A stretch of 64,000 nucleotides of DNA. It comes from Cavenderia fasciculata (Eukaryota > Evosea > Eumycetozoa > Acytosteliales > Cavenderiaceae). Shown here piece by piece: positions 12,301 to 24,028 of this stretch. The notes under the pieces were generated by a model. The model had not been told where the DNA came from. It saw only the letters and a list, made by a program, of their open reading frames with translations, and did no database searches. Position 1 is the stretch's first letter; each line of letters starts with the position of its first letter. A program made the translations under genes and the position numbers. The DNA is taken from contig NW_004457735.1 of assembly GCF_000203815.1 (NCBI RefSeq), positions 2,108,001-2,172,000 of the forward strand, given 5' to 3'.

Positions 12301-13541
12301 GTACTACTACTGAGAAAGATACGACTTGTCCCTTGTATTTCGTATGTACCAGCAAGAGGGTTGGTCGATGAGAAGTTGAATAACGCGAGGTTGGTATGGT
12401 GACGTGTGACGGTACAGAGAAAGCCTGATGATTCATAGGCATTGATCTCAATGTACAAAGAGGTTGGTTGGTTAAATGTGGCGACAATATAATCGTCGCT
12501 CGATTGATACCCTTTCCACTTGTAACTTGTTGGTGGGTATACATCTGACATGTAGATATCCATGTCACCATCGATTGCTGGACATGCTACTGTCACAGTT
12601 TGTGGTTGGTCTACAACATAACTATAAAATGAACTTGTACCAGCCGACAAATATCCAAACAAAGAATCACCAGAATTGGTGCATTGATATCCACTTGTAA
12701 TATTTGTACATGCTGGTGGTTGGATAGAAGAGGGTTCAGGTACTTGTCCAGAATAAATGATTATATTGAATTGAATAAACTTGGAAACAGGTTCAATGGT
12801 GATAAAGTATGTATTGTTGGTCCAGCTTGTAGTACTGACAAATGGAGGTATATTATCGGTTGGACATATATTGATTCTTGTATTAAACCGTACTCCTTCT
12901 GTCACGATTCTACGTGGTACTGCAGTTGGGTCGATTCGAGAATACACTCTGTACTCTCCCATCTCTGGCATTGCATAGATTAGTATACCCTGACAAATCA
13001 ATGCATCTGCCTTTAATCTTAGCTCCAAACTACCATCATTCAAATCTCTTGAAAATGTGTACCATTGATTAGTTTGAATCTCTTCCCAAGTATTTGTTGT
13101 TGATGACGGTGGACAATAGAGATATTGTGTAGTAGTATTTGTTTCAATGTCAAACGTTGAATAGGTGGATGGACAAACAACACCAGGACAATTAGTTGCA
13201 CCACCAACAGGTTGACCACAACCAATCTTTGATGCATAGTCACATGTACAATCGACAGTTGCAATGGGACAAGTAAAATTAGGACATGCCACTGAATGAT
13301 AGGTGTAAAGATCCTGGTCAAATTCAAAGTCACCTACTGCAAATTCAAAATCTACTCCAATAACATTGGTTTTCTTGTAAATGATATCTTTTTTTAATAT
13401 ATTTATAGATATTGTTATTAAAACTAAACAAGATAAAATCTAAAGAAAGAGATATAAAAAAAGATTAATAAAAGGGTTCTTATTCTTTAGGATAGATGTA
13501 AATGTACATACAAATAATATAGATTTATAATTTGAAATCAT
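8103..13541 (-). CDS. Giant secreted-ectodomain 7TM receptor-like protein (1788 aa)
   Basis: Two exons: 13541-13512 (10 codons) and 13439-8103. Together they begin MISNYKSILF followed by ILSCLVLITISIN, a signal peptide missed if the ATG at 13292 is used; the frame is open across the join. The roughly 1400-residue ectodomain is Cys-rich, with many C-x(5-12)-C spacings. Near its start is a stretch like a bacterial pre-peptidase C-terminal (PPC) beta-sandwich, with the DGDMDIYMS core. Seven hydrophobic segments follow at 9160-8310, beginning LVYALAVLFLLCGVWGVFQL and ending near IIPALGILYAYNLSPW, like THH1/TOM1/TOM3-type or GPCR-like 7TM regions. A poly-Asn run is encoded by the ATT repeat at 9306-9359, and the cytosolic tail is Ser/Asn/Gly-rich. 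A sensory or adhesion receptor role is inferred only. Confidence 0.85.
9306..9359 (-). repeat. ATT/AAT trinucleotide run encoding poly-Asn
   Basis: In-frame trinucleotide repeat of about 18 units within the 7TM protein, just before its membrane part. Such homopolymers are common in dictyostelid proteins and length-variable. Confidence 0.95.
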
Positions 13542-14973
13542 TATTACAATGAGGAGATTCTATTCTTTATCAAATCTCCTCTTTTCTTTTCTTTTTGTAT
13601 ATCTTTCTCTCGAGTTAAATGATAGGCAAGGTTTAACTTTGTATGATCTTCAGAAGCCGTCTATGACCGAGTTTGTTGTCTTGACATTGTTCATGAAGAA
13701 GAACCTATCATCAGCAGTGCATTAAGTCGGCCTACCATCTTTTGTTGAACCACCAGATCTGGTGTCTATGAAGATTGTTCTAAGGTGTGCAAACAGCACA
13801 AACAAACGAAGTGGAACATGAAAGGACACTAAATATCTATAAATAACAGCAAACCTTCATCTTCTTATTTGTATTATCTATGGATAACTTGTATGAATGA
13901 TGATTGAAAAGTTGTGGGTTGCAAGTGACTTATCTTTTTTTTTTTATTATATTTTATTTTCTACTTTGGTTTGACTTCCCGCTTCTTTCAGAGTTCGGGA
14001 CAAACGCAAACCGAAGTGGCATAGTTCGCCAACAAGATCAAAAAATTTAATTAATTTAATTTTTCGTATTTAGCGAAGGAATGCATAATTATGAACACAC
14101 CAAAATATTTTGTATCACATAGAAGAACAACAAACAAAACAACCTTTACAGATAGATAGATAGATAGATATTTTTTGTTGGTTGTTGTATAAGTTGGATA
14201 GTTTGTTATATTAAGATAATAGTCAACAATACAACAAGTTAGCAGGTGTGAGGTTATTATTGGTTTTTGGTAGAATACATCTCCTCCGACAATAAAATAC
14301 TAGATAGATAGATAAAATAAAATAATCAAATCAACAACACACACAACGTAGTTGCACTTCCTTCTTCCTTCTTCCTTCTTCCTCTTCTTCTCCTTCTTCT
14401 TCTTTTCTGTTGTTCTGGTTTTGTTGCAACAACACCATTATTAGCAATACGCACAGTTAACAGATAGATACACGATATATACACCCGAGGTGGTTTTCAA
14501 CAACACGCACACACATCAACAAAAACACAACTGACACCATCAGCATTCTGGTATAAAAAAAAGTAAATAGTCCCTACCCACCCCACCCTCACTGTTTATA
14601 CTTCTGTTTATTATTATTATTATTTTATCATTACCCATGATTGAAATGATATCAGTTATTATTTATATTTTATTATCTATGTTGTGTATCACATGTGATG
14701 ATACATATATATCAGGCATACATACACATACATAGACATAGAGATAGATAGATACATAGTCAGTTACATCATTTATATATATTTGGGTCACTTGTTCTAT
14801 CTATCAATTTATCTATTTTATGAACTCATATATTTTATAAACTAACTAAAATAATAATTCAATTTATTAATCATCTTTCCTTTCTTTTCCTTTATTTAAA
14901 TTTTTTTTTTTTTTTATAATCTAATCTATAAATCTATTTATCTATCTTTCAATCCAATCAAGTGAAAAAGGAA
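13542..14973. other. Intergenic, about 1.4 kb, between divergent genes
   Basis: Shared upstream region of the 7TM gene (minus) and the aminopeptidase gene (plus). It holds GATA microsatellites (about 14151-14170 and 14304-14316), a CTT-rich tract (14357-14405) and poly-T near 14900. A segment at about 13560-13722 is open in one plus frame and less AT-rich, but I recognise nothing in it. No RNA gene seen. Confidence 0.6.
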
Positions 14974-17900
14974 ATGAGAAATCTTCAACACATTCAATTG
15001 AAAGAGATTGATGATGATGATGAAGATTTCGAGCGTGATGGAGACGACATTAAACCAAGAAAAAAGACATACAAGTTGAATGAAGATGTCGACGATGAAG
15101 ACCGTTATGTCCGTGGTGGTGGCTCTGGTAAAATGCATATTGGCAAGCTATCATCGCTATGGCACACAATGACTGCCACTAATTTTAGAAAATCTGTCCT
15201 TCTTTTGTTTTCTATCCTTTGTATTTTGGCTGTTACCATTACCTTGTCATTTACTACAAGACATTCTGGTATGAAAAAGAAATCAAAAAAAAATATTTAT
15301 TTCTGGAACGTTAATTATTTATTTTAATTTTATCCATTTTAGATTTAAAGATTCCAAGTATTGCACTTTATTCCGATATTAGATTGCCAACATGGATTAA
15401 ACCAATTCATTATTTGGTTTATATGAAGGCTGATATTCAAAATTTAATTTCATCTGTATGTAAAATATAATTATAATTTATTCTAAACTATTTCTAACTG
15501 TATATTCGATTTGATATATTTTTTAGGGAACGGTTGTAGCAACTTTAAATATAAGTCAAAGTCATAATTTTATAGTTGTTCATGGAGAAGATTTAAATTT
15601 AACAAGTGCTCATATCAATGCTATTGACTCTGTAGATACATCTTATCCAACATCTTATAATTATCCATCTTCATCATTACAATCTACATCGATTACCTAT
15701 GATGCAAATAATACCTATTATATTATTGAATTTAGTGATGAATTATCAAAAAATATCAAGGTACTTGTTACTCTAATTAATCATAATTTGGTGATATTTC
15801 TAACATTCTATTTGTTTTTTTTTTAATTTAGGGAGGAAATCAATTTTTTAATTTATATTTATCATTTAATTCAACACTAAGTGATAACAAATTATCTGGG
15901 CTTTATTTATCAAAGTATACTGATCCAGATGGAAAAGAAAGATTAGTAGCCAATACACAATTTGAGCCAAGTGATGCTCGTGAAGCTTTCCCATGTTTTG
16001 ACGAACCAATCATGAAAGCAAATTGGACTATTTGGTTGGATGGTGATTCGGGATATCAAACTCTATCCAATATGCCCATGAAATCTGCAGAACCAGTTTC
16101 CGGTAGTGACAGAAATCTATTCAAATTTGATACATCACCTCCAATGTCTACCTATTTGGTTGCTATGATTTTCCATCAATTTGAAAAGGTTGAAAACACT
16201 GTACTAGTCAATGGAAGAAATGTTACCGTTCGTGTTTGGGCTCAAAGTGCATTGATGGATTCAACAGCCTATCCATTACAAATTGCATCAGACTCGTTAA
16301 CTTATTATACCAAATATTTTAATATTGATTATCCAATTTCAAAAATGGATTTAGTTGGTATTCCAGAGTATGTAAAACAAATCACTTTATATTACTTTGT
16401 ATTGATTTATTTTATTTTATTTTTTAATTTATTTAGTTTTGCTGCAGGAGCAATGGAATTATGGGGATGTATTACATTTAGAGAAGTTGATTTATTCTAT
16501 AATCCAAAAACTTCAACTATGGATAATAAGCAAAGAGTCGTAAGTTTAAAAAGAATATATTATTTATTTTTATTCATGTTGATTGATTAATTTTAATTTT
16601 TAATTTAATTTCAAGTCTGAAGTTATTGCACATGAAATTGCTCATCAATGGTTTGGTGATTTAGTTACAATGGCATGGTGGAATGATCTTTGGTTAAATG
16701 AAGGGTTTGCAACTTTTATGTCTTATAAATGTTTGGCCGCAATTTGTCCAGAATTTGATGTAAGTTTAAAATATCAAAATATACCAACCATTTCTTTACC
16801 TTACTTATTTAATTTAATTTTTAGAGTAAAAATGATTATTTAACATTAATTAAACAAGAAGGTTTGGAAATGGATTCAAAATTATCAACACATGCCATTT
16901 CAAACAATTTTACAAAGGTTATAGATATTGAAGCATCATTTGACTCTGTCACCTATAACAAGGGATCGAGTGTTTTATTCATGTTGGAATCAATTCTTCA
17001 AGATGGTGACACTGATTACTTCCAAAAGGGTATTCAACAATACTTGACCAAGTTTAGTTACTCGAATGCACAAACATTTGATCTATGGGCTTCTCTTTAT
17101 CATGCCTTGCCAGATGATATACAAAAAACCATCAATGTCTCAAAGATTATGGAAAAATGGGTAAAGACACCAGGTTATCCATACCTAAAGGTTGGAAATG
17201 CCTCTCCAACTCAATTGCAAGTGTCTCAACATAGATTCCTTGATGATCTCACTTCCAATGTCTCTACCACTCAACTTTGGGATATCCCAATTTCAATTCA
17301 AGATGGTTGTTCAATCTCAAATTCATTTAAAATCTTTTCATCTGTAAGTTAAATAAGAAAAACAAAGAGAGAAACAATGACGTTAATATTTTTTATCTTT
17401 TAATTTTTAGAAAAATGAAATTATAGATTATAATCCAAATTGTAATTTTACTATATTTAATTATAATGGTACTATTTTCAATCGTATTCTTTATGATGAA
17501 CCATTATTTAAAAATATTACCAATCAATTAAATTCTCAAGACAATGAAATCAATCAACAAGCCATGATCACATTCTTTGATGATTCATTTAGTTTTATTA
17601 AAAATGGTTTATTAAATACAAGCAAAGTATGTAGTAGTAAATTAATAGTCCTACTGTAAATTATTAATTCAATTTACCTTTTTATTTTTTAGACATTGGA
17701 GATTGCAAGAATTCTTAGTGATAGAAATATTACAAATCCAACCATGTGGAAAACTGTAATGGGTGGATTGGACTTTATTAATCATAGAATGCGTCTTCAA
17801 GAATGTTATCCATTTTTTGTTAAATTTGGAGGTGACTTGTTAAACAATGCTCTCGCAGTTGTTGATGTATACAATATTCCAGCGAATGAAACTTATATGC

Positions 17901-18803
17901 AAACCATTACAAGAAAAACTTTAATTCGTTATGGAAATTCCTACAGCAAGGATGATGTTATTGAATATCTAAGAAATTATTGGTTAGAGAATAGTATGAA
18001 TTAAAACAAAAATGTCAAGGCATATTGATTGTTTATTAACCCTTTTTTTTTTTGTAGAATCCCAACCAGAAAATATTGATCCAAATATTAGAGCTACTCT
18101 TTATGCATCAATTATATCTCATGGTGGTAATAATATATTGGATCAAGAGTATAAATGGGTACTTTCAAGATACTTGGATCCAAATACTAAAATGAATGAA
18201 AGAATTGATGCTATGGGTGCTTTGGCATCTGCCAGACAACCTTATTTAATTCAAAAAACTTTAAATTTATTATATAATGTAAGAAGATAGATAGAAAGAT
18301 GAAAAAAAATATTTTTACCTATATATTTATTAATTAATTTTTTTTCAACAGAAACAATTTAGAACACAAGATATTGGTAGTATATTTAGACAATTATCAA
18401 TTAATCAATATGCCTACCTTACAACATGGGAATGGATGAAGAATAATTATGATTTCCTCTTGAATGATTTAAAGGTTCAACCATCAACCTTGGCTAGTTA
18501 TTACAAGTTCTTCTCAGAGTTTTTCGATCAAGTTTCAGACTATGAAGATTTTGAAAAGTTCATGTCTGACAAGAAAGATGTTTTCCCAGTTAGAACTATT
18601 CAACTTGCTCTTGATCAAATTCAAGTATGTATAAAATCAAAAATAACTTATTTTCCACATTTTATTAACTTTTTTTTTCTATTACTTTAAAGAATAATAT
18701 TGATTGGATTGAATCAAATTCTCAAGATATTTGTTATTGGCTTTATCAAAATGTTCAAGTTCAACAAGATGGTATTGTAATATCTGGAAAGATTGGTATT
18801 TAA
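14974..18803 (+). CDS. Membrane-anchored M1 family zinc aminopeptidase (1021 aa)
   Basis: Removes N-terminal amino acids from peptides. Twelve exons: 14974-15268, 15343-15455, 15527-15760, 15832-16367, 16437-16539, 16616-16759, 16825-17343, 17411-17626, 17693-17993, 18058-18278, 18352-18624 and 18693-18803; the total is a multiple of three. An acidic N-terminal cytosolic tail of about 65 residues precedes one membrane helix ([19 protein letters not shown]), so it is a type II membrane protein with the enzyme outside or in a lumen. The zinc site is complete: HEIAH, then 18 residues, then E in NEGFATF. The exopeptidase motif reads GAMEL rather than GAMEN, keeping the Glu. A C-terminal ERAP1-like helical domain follows. 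ATG 14974 was chosen over GTG 14962. It looks closest to aminopeptidase N/ERAP or puromycin-sensitive types; substrate unknown. Confidence 0.94.
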
Positions 18804-18881
18804 AAAACAAAAATAGAATAAAACAAAACAAAATAAAATAAAAGATTAATCTTAAAACAAAATTAAATTAAACCACAGTCA

Positions 18882-18936
18882 ATTCTTCATGGTCAATGCA
18901 ACGGCAGCCTCCATCGAAACGACATTGACGGCTGTG
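18882..18936 (-). pseudogene. 55-nt relic copy of the mucin-like GPI protein gene
   Basis: This segment matches 21973-22027 at 49 of 55 positions without gaps. Read on the minus strand it keeps the same frame (TAVNV, then SMEAAVA, then TMKN) and then meets a TGA where the intact gene reads on. The six differences are all transitions; three are silent in frame. It sits between the convergent aminopeptidase and acyltransferase genes, about 3 kb from its source. Confidence 0.75.
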
Positions 18937-18968
18937 TAAAATGTTAACAATTTAATTTATTAATTAAT

Positions 18969-21200
18969 TTATTTGTGAGGAACAAATAAAGTAAATAAAT
19001 TGACCATTGGCTTCTCAATGGTTAAATGTATGGTAAAAGCAGATGCAATGGCAACTACCAAATTTCCAATAAATGAATATGTATATTCAGTCCAAGAATA
19101 ATGGAATACCAATGTTGAACTAAATACACGAACCATAATAACAATTGGATGTACAAGATAAATTGAATAGGTTAATTTAGAGAAACTCTTCCAAATAGGA
19201 ATTTCTAATATCCATTTCAAAAATCCACCATGACCATAAAATGTTGCCAAAATGAAACCTGAAAATGCCATTGTAAAAGATGTTCTAGAGAAACCACCAT
19301 AGAAACCATTACCCACATTTGACCATGGATTCAAGAAATAGAAATAAGGAAGATAGGATAGGAAAAATGTGGTAATAAATGAAACAATGTAAATTGAATA
19401 TCTAAACCATTTCTTTTCATACAAGGTAGCAGTCTTTGGTTCTAAATATAAAAATGCTACTCCCATACCAACTAAATATGGTCCATATCTATTCCATGGT
19501 TTTTGATAAACATCTAAAAATAGAAAAAAAATAGAAATATATAAATATTATTATTATTTCTTCCTCCTTTTTGTTTCATCTTACCTGTAATAAAACTACC
19601 AGATTCTAAAAATCCATTTGTAAATAAGAATAAAGGTTCAAGATTATTGTCAATGGAAACCCAAGTGGTGAAAATTAAAGTAAAGGCAAGAAGGATGAAA
19701 ATGATTGACCAAGCCAATACTTTACTCTTTCGATAGGCAATGACAATAAATGGTGCGAATAAATAGAATTGCATATCATTTGCCAAGTACCACGCCCAAG
19801 AAAAACACTCGCCAGACATTGTACTTGTAAGATTGTTGATGTACAATAGGTTGGTCCACCATCTCTGCTGACACATTGGATTGACGACCGAGTTGTAGAG
19901 ATAGTAGGCAGGTCCATAACCAAGGAGCGGTCCAACATGCCAGAAAAAGAAGATGAGGAAAAAGTAGATTGGAGAAAGACGAACCACACGATGTATCATG
20001 TACATGGCCCACAATCCAGGGCTTCCATATGTACCCATCGTCTCTTTTCCAGCCTGTCTATATTTGTTGAGTTGATTAATGAGTGAATAGCAAACAAGGA
20101 ATCCAGAGAGTGTAAAGAAAATGTCAACCGCATACTCTCCAGAAGGTATTGCTTGGAATGCAAAGCCTTGTTTGATAGTATCAACCAAATAGCCAGCGTT
20201 ATCATATCCAATCGATGCATTGAATAGAATAGTGTGTCCTAGAATAACCCACATGGTAGAGAATGTACGTACACCATCCAAAGCATCGAAATACTTTTTC
20301 GTACTTGACCCACCAACAAATGAATTGTAATTCTTTTTCAACGAAAAGCATAATAATGCTTTCATTGCCATTGGTGGTCTATCAAACATATTGTTTATAC
20401 TTCTTTCATTGTTTAGTAGTGATTGGTATGGGTTATTGTTGTTGTCATCGTCGTAGTTGATAGAGTTGAGTACAGTTTTCTTGGTTTCTGCTTGTCGTAT
20501 GTGAATGTAGTGGTCTAAAAGACTGGCAATCAAACAAGTAGCAGCAATTATACACGATAGTACAATCATGACATATGATCCAGTAGTGTATTCTCGAACG
20601 GTGCGATCATCCTGTGTATAACAATGAACCACTGCAACACCTTGTTGCACCGACAATGAATAGGATGGTACCAAATTGGCAACATCCTCTTCCGAACAAG
20701 ATGCAGGATAACATACACCAATAAAGTATGTCAATCCCATATACTCATTTTGATATAAACAATAGGTTGATACATTCATTGGCAACTCTAAACATTCTTG
20801 ATAGTTTCCAAAATCCCACATTGATTTACCTGTAAATGATAATACTAATAAAAAGAAACAAGTATGTTAATATATATTTTATTAATTATAATGTAGTATA
20901 TTAATTCGACTTACAAGCAGTTGCATTTGGGTATGATAATCCCAATATAGAGGTCATATCACTTTGACATTGTGTAGAGATGTTTGATGAAGCTGTCAAA
21001 CCAATGATTGATTTAGATTCTAGTGATCGTTGGAATATATTAACATCTTGTGCTTGTATATTATTGTATAGGTCTGATGGATGATTCTTGTTGTTTAAAT
21101 ATTTGATTTGATTATTTAATAGATGATTGTTTTGTGTAAACGACACTGATACAAAACAAACAATGAACAAAAGTAACACAACCACTTGTGTTTGTTTCAT
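18969..21200 (-). CDS. NRF-6-like acyltransferase 3 family membrane protein (691 aa)
   Basis: Three exons: 21200-20915, 20829-19585 and 19513-18969. Starts MKQTQVVVLLLFIVCFVSVS, a signal peptide; the in-frame TTG at 21221 lies upstream and was not used. The first part is a Cys-containing NRF (nose-resistant-to-fluoxetine) domain with CLYQNEYMG and CYPASCSEED. One membrane helix follows, then the acyltransferase 3 domain opening with LDGVRTFSTMWVILGHT (the diagnostic Arg and His are kept) and about ten hydrophobic helices ending IEKPMVNLF. Family members are thought to move acyl groups onto lipids or sugars at membranes; the acceptor here is unknown. The gene converges on the aminopeptidase gene. 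Confidence 0.92.
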
Positions 21201-21612
21201 TTTTTTTTTTTGTTGATACAAATAATATATAAAACACAGATATATAAAATAGTATAATAACTATGGTATGTAGTGTATCGTCAATCAAAGTACCATCATT
21301 ACCTTGAGAGCCATCGCTCGTCTTTCGGGTCGACAAAGAAATCAAAGATATTTGAAAAATCAATGTTGTGATCATCTACTCAAAGGTCAGCATAGACAAT
21401 GTCGACAACAACAAACACATCATCTTTGTATTCTTCTTTAATTAAAACAATTATATTATATTTCTTTTTATTTAGAATACATCTATATTTTTAAGAAGAG
21501 AACACTAAAACGATATGTTTAACCAAATTTGGAAACAATATGATGGTGGTTGATAATATCCAATAAATAACATGTTGTTGATAGACTAGACTAGACCAGA
21601 CTATACTTGACT
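21201..21612. other. Intergenic, about 410 nt
   Basis: AT-rich with a short less AT-rich part at 21290-21410. Nothing recognisable. Confidence 0.6.
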
Positions 21613-22362
21613 CTATAGAGAATAGAACAATGAAACAACAAGGAGAACTAGATTGAGGAAGACAAATGGATTGGTGGCTCTTGCATCACCAGTGGTAGAA
21701 GTGGTGGTGGTGCTAGTGGTTTGGGAGGTTGTCGATGCAGCAGTGGTAGAGCTGTTGGTACCCTTATGTCCGGTAGTGCTACCAGTGGTTGTGGTGGTAG
21801 TAGCAGCAGCGGTAGTTGGACGTGAAGTGGTGGTGGCACCATTGGTGAATGGACTAGCAGTAGTAGAGGTTTGGACGTTGGTAGTCGATGGAGTAGCTGG
21901 AACAAAGACAAGTGGTCCAGAGAAGGTCTTGGTAGAATCACGAGCACTCAATGTGAAATGATCGGTCGAGCCATTCTTCATGGTCGATGCAACAGCGGCT
22001 TCCATCGAGGCGACATTGACGGCTGTGCTTGGAACTTGGAAGACTCTGAAGTTGGGGAGAGCTGGTGTCTCAAATCCAACAATACCACCAAAAGTCAAAG
22101 GAAAGCCTGTCTTTGGAGTGGCAGAGCCTTGGCCTGGAACAAAGTCAACGATCACAGTGATATCATTTTCAATACCAGAAGTCAAGGTCATTCTAATGTC
22201 AGACGAGATGGAATAAGAGCCAGCAGTGCTACCCTTGGCAATAATAATTCTACCACCGTCACCATTGTTATTGAAACCACCTTGATAGGTGTATTGGCCA
22301 ACACAATTGCCAATAATAGCAACCAATAATGTAAAGATAATGGTAAACGATGATTGATTCAT
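21613..22362 (-). CDS. Secreted mucin-like, probably GPI-anchored protein (249 aa)
   Basis: Single exon. N-terminal signal peptide (MNQSSFTIIFTLLVAIIGNC), then a folded domain of about 130 residues with little Cys (GGRIIIAKG, VIVDFVPGQG, TFGGIVGFETP), then a Thr/Ser-rich stalk of about 75 residues typical of O-glycosylated mucin regions, and a C-terminal hydrophobic stretch (FVFLNLVLLVVSLFYSL) right at the end, as in GPI-attachment signals. The likely anchor site is among the small residues before NPFVF. I do not recognise the folded domain. A 55-nt relic of this gene lies at 18882-18936, so the locus or a paralogue has been duplicated and lost. A cell-surface role is inferred from layout only. 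Confidence 0.85.
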   Translation of the reverse strand: MNQSSFTIIFTLLVAIIGNCVGQYTYQGGFNNNGDGGRIIIAKGSTAGSYSISSDIRMTLTSGIENDITVIVDFVPGQGSATPKTGFPLTFGGIVGFETPALPNFRVFQVPSTAVNVASMEAAVASTMKNGSTDHFTLSARDSTKTFSGPLVFVPATPSTTNVQTSTTASPFTNGATTTSRPTTAAATTTTTTGSTTGHKGTNSSTTAASTTSQTTSTTTTSTTGDARATNPFVFLNLVLLVVSLFYSL

Positions 22363-22810
22363 TGTATTGGTATAGATATAATTATCAATTAAATTATTAA
22401 ATTATTTAGTATAGGTAGGTAGATAGATAATTAATTATTGTTATTTGTTATTTGTTTGTTTGATGATATTATTCTTACCTTTTTACCTCTTATTTATAGT
22501 TGTTTGTTGGGACGATAAATTATATTAAAGTATTAATTACCCAGGTATGATATCATATGATGGATGACATGCTAATAATACTGTCACTACTTTAATTATT
22601 CACCAATCAACTATGATGGGTGTTCATTCACACCTCTCTCTCTCCCTCAACCCACTTGCAAGATAGATTATTGTCAAAAAAGTAGAAAAAGACAAAACTA
22701 AAAAAGTATTATGTGGGTTGTCCCTAGAAAAGAAAAGTACTTGGAGAAAAAAAAATAAAAAATACAATCAAACAACTAATAATAATAATCATAATAATAA
22801 TAATAATATA
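22363..22810. other. Intergenic, about 450 nt, between divergent genes
   Basis: AT-rich shared upstream region of the mucin-like gene (minus) and the Uma2-like gene (plus), ending in an ATA/ATC microsatellite at 22780-22810. No gene seen. Confidence 0.6.
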
Positions 22811-23771
22811 ATGAGAGAATGGGAATCTAAAATTACTCTTCTAAAAGAGGTATGTTACTTTATAGTATTCTAGGAATGTAGTTTAAGGTAAAACTAATAA
22901 TACACTTTTGTTTGTTAATAATATTATAGATTCATTTAAATTCAAATAGAAGAGATGATGATGAAAGTGATAGGGTGGAAATTGAACCACCATACATCAT
23001 TGCAAAAGGTGTAACGATGAAGAAGTTTTTAGAGAGACGAGAGAGGGATTTACTTGGACATCTAAAGAACACTAAACTAGCATTTGTCAATGGTGATGTA
23101 TTAGTTTATGAATTGGAAAACTCTGAAGCTAGGGCAATACTAACTGGTTGGTTTTCAGGATGGATAACTAAAAGTCACGTAGACCCATTTATCCAAATCA
23201 CTGGAAGTACTGATATAATTATTTCACCCAATATTGTAAGACAACCAGACAACTCTTTTAGACCTAGAGGAGGAAAAGAAGGTCCCTTTCCAAGGTCCAG
23301 CACAATGGTAGTCGAAGTTGGTTATTTACAATCACTACAATCACTTCAAGATAAAGCCATCCAATATCTCGGTGTAGCTACAGAAATTCAAATTGTTTTA
23401 TGTATATCACTTTGGCCAAGAAAAGAAGAAAAAGAGATCGCCAACTTAACAACAATAACACCTATCAAATGGTAGCACTCCTCTATGATAGATCACATTC
23501 TGTCAATCACCCACAAACTGTTATTTCTTTTGGTACCTCTCCTCTTAATTACACCAATCAAAATATTATTAATAGTTGGTACAACCCTCCAACAACAACA
23601 CCAACACCATCACCATCACCATCACAATCAACAAATGACAATACATGTATACTTGAAATCCCAACATCATCTTTATTCCATGGAGTAGTTCATCAACTAG
23701 AAGGTATTCCAGTCACCATCCCATTAAATCTGTTGCAACTTAGAAGTGAATTGAATGATATTCAATTTTAA
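22811..23771 (+). CDS. Uma2/PD-(D/E)XK restriction-endonuclease-like protein, frame broken once
   Basis: Exons 22811-22849 (starting MREWESKITLLKE) and 22930-23771. The first frame carries a Uma2-like nuclease fold: FVNGDVLVYE, TDIIISPNIV, then MVVEVGY, then a conserved K in QDKAIQYLG. The D...E-x-G...K spacing matches the PD-(D/E)XK superfamily, common in bacteria and scattered in amoebae and fungi. The first frame stops at 23473-23475 (…TPIKW), while the -1 frame continues with VALLYDRSHSV and a C-terminal part ending LNDIQF at 23771. The spliced length is one base short of a multiple of three, so one lost base near the A/G-rich stretch 23416-23440 is the simplest reading. It could be an assembly error, a pseudogene or true frameshifting. 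Nuclease activity is not shown by sequence alone. Confidence 0.7.
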
Positions 23772-23840
23772 AAAGAAAGAAAATAAAATAAAAAAAGGTG
23801 TTTATTCTTATTCTTATTCATTCTTGTTCTTTTTTTTAGA

Positions 23841-23910
23841 GCTGCAGTTTGAAGAATCATTACCGAAATACGGTGATGATATTTTTCGATGATATTTTTC
23901 AAATTGCAAC
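23841..23910. repeat. Nested imperfect hairpin upstream of the tandem array
   Basis: Outer arms 23841-23853 and 23898-23910 pair over 13 nt with two G-U pairs; inner arms 23857-23865 and 23871-23879 pair over 9 nt with one G-U pair and a 5-nt loop. It lies between the Uma2-like gene and gene A. Could be a small structured RNA or 3' structure. Confidence 0.45.
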
Positions 23911-24028
23911 AACTGAAACGATCATGACAAAAACGCAACAATACGTCATTCAATTCGATACAAAGTTTGATTACTTGTAGTTAGTAGTAGTAACAGAGAG
24001 AGAGAGAGAACAAACAGTAGAGATAATC

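Noticed and set aside
14962-14973. GTG at 14962 as start of the aminopeptidase
   Set aside because: Eukaryotic gene; the ATG at 14974 four codons later is in frame and sufficient.
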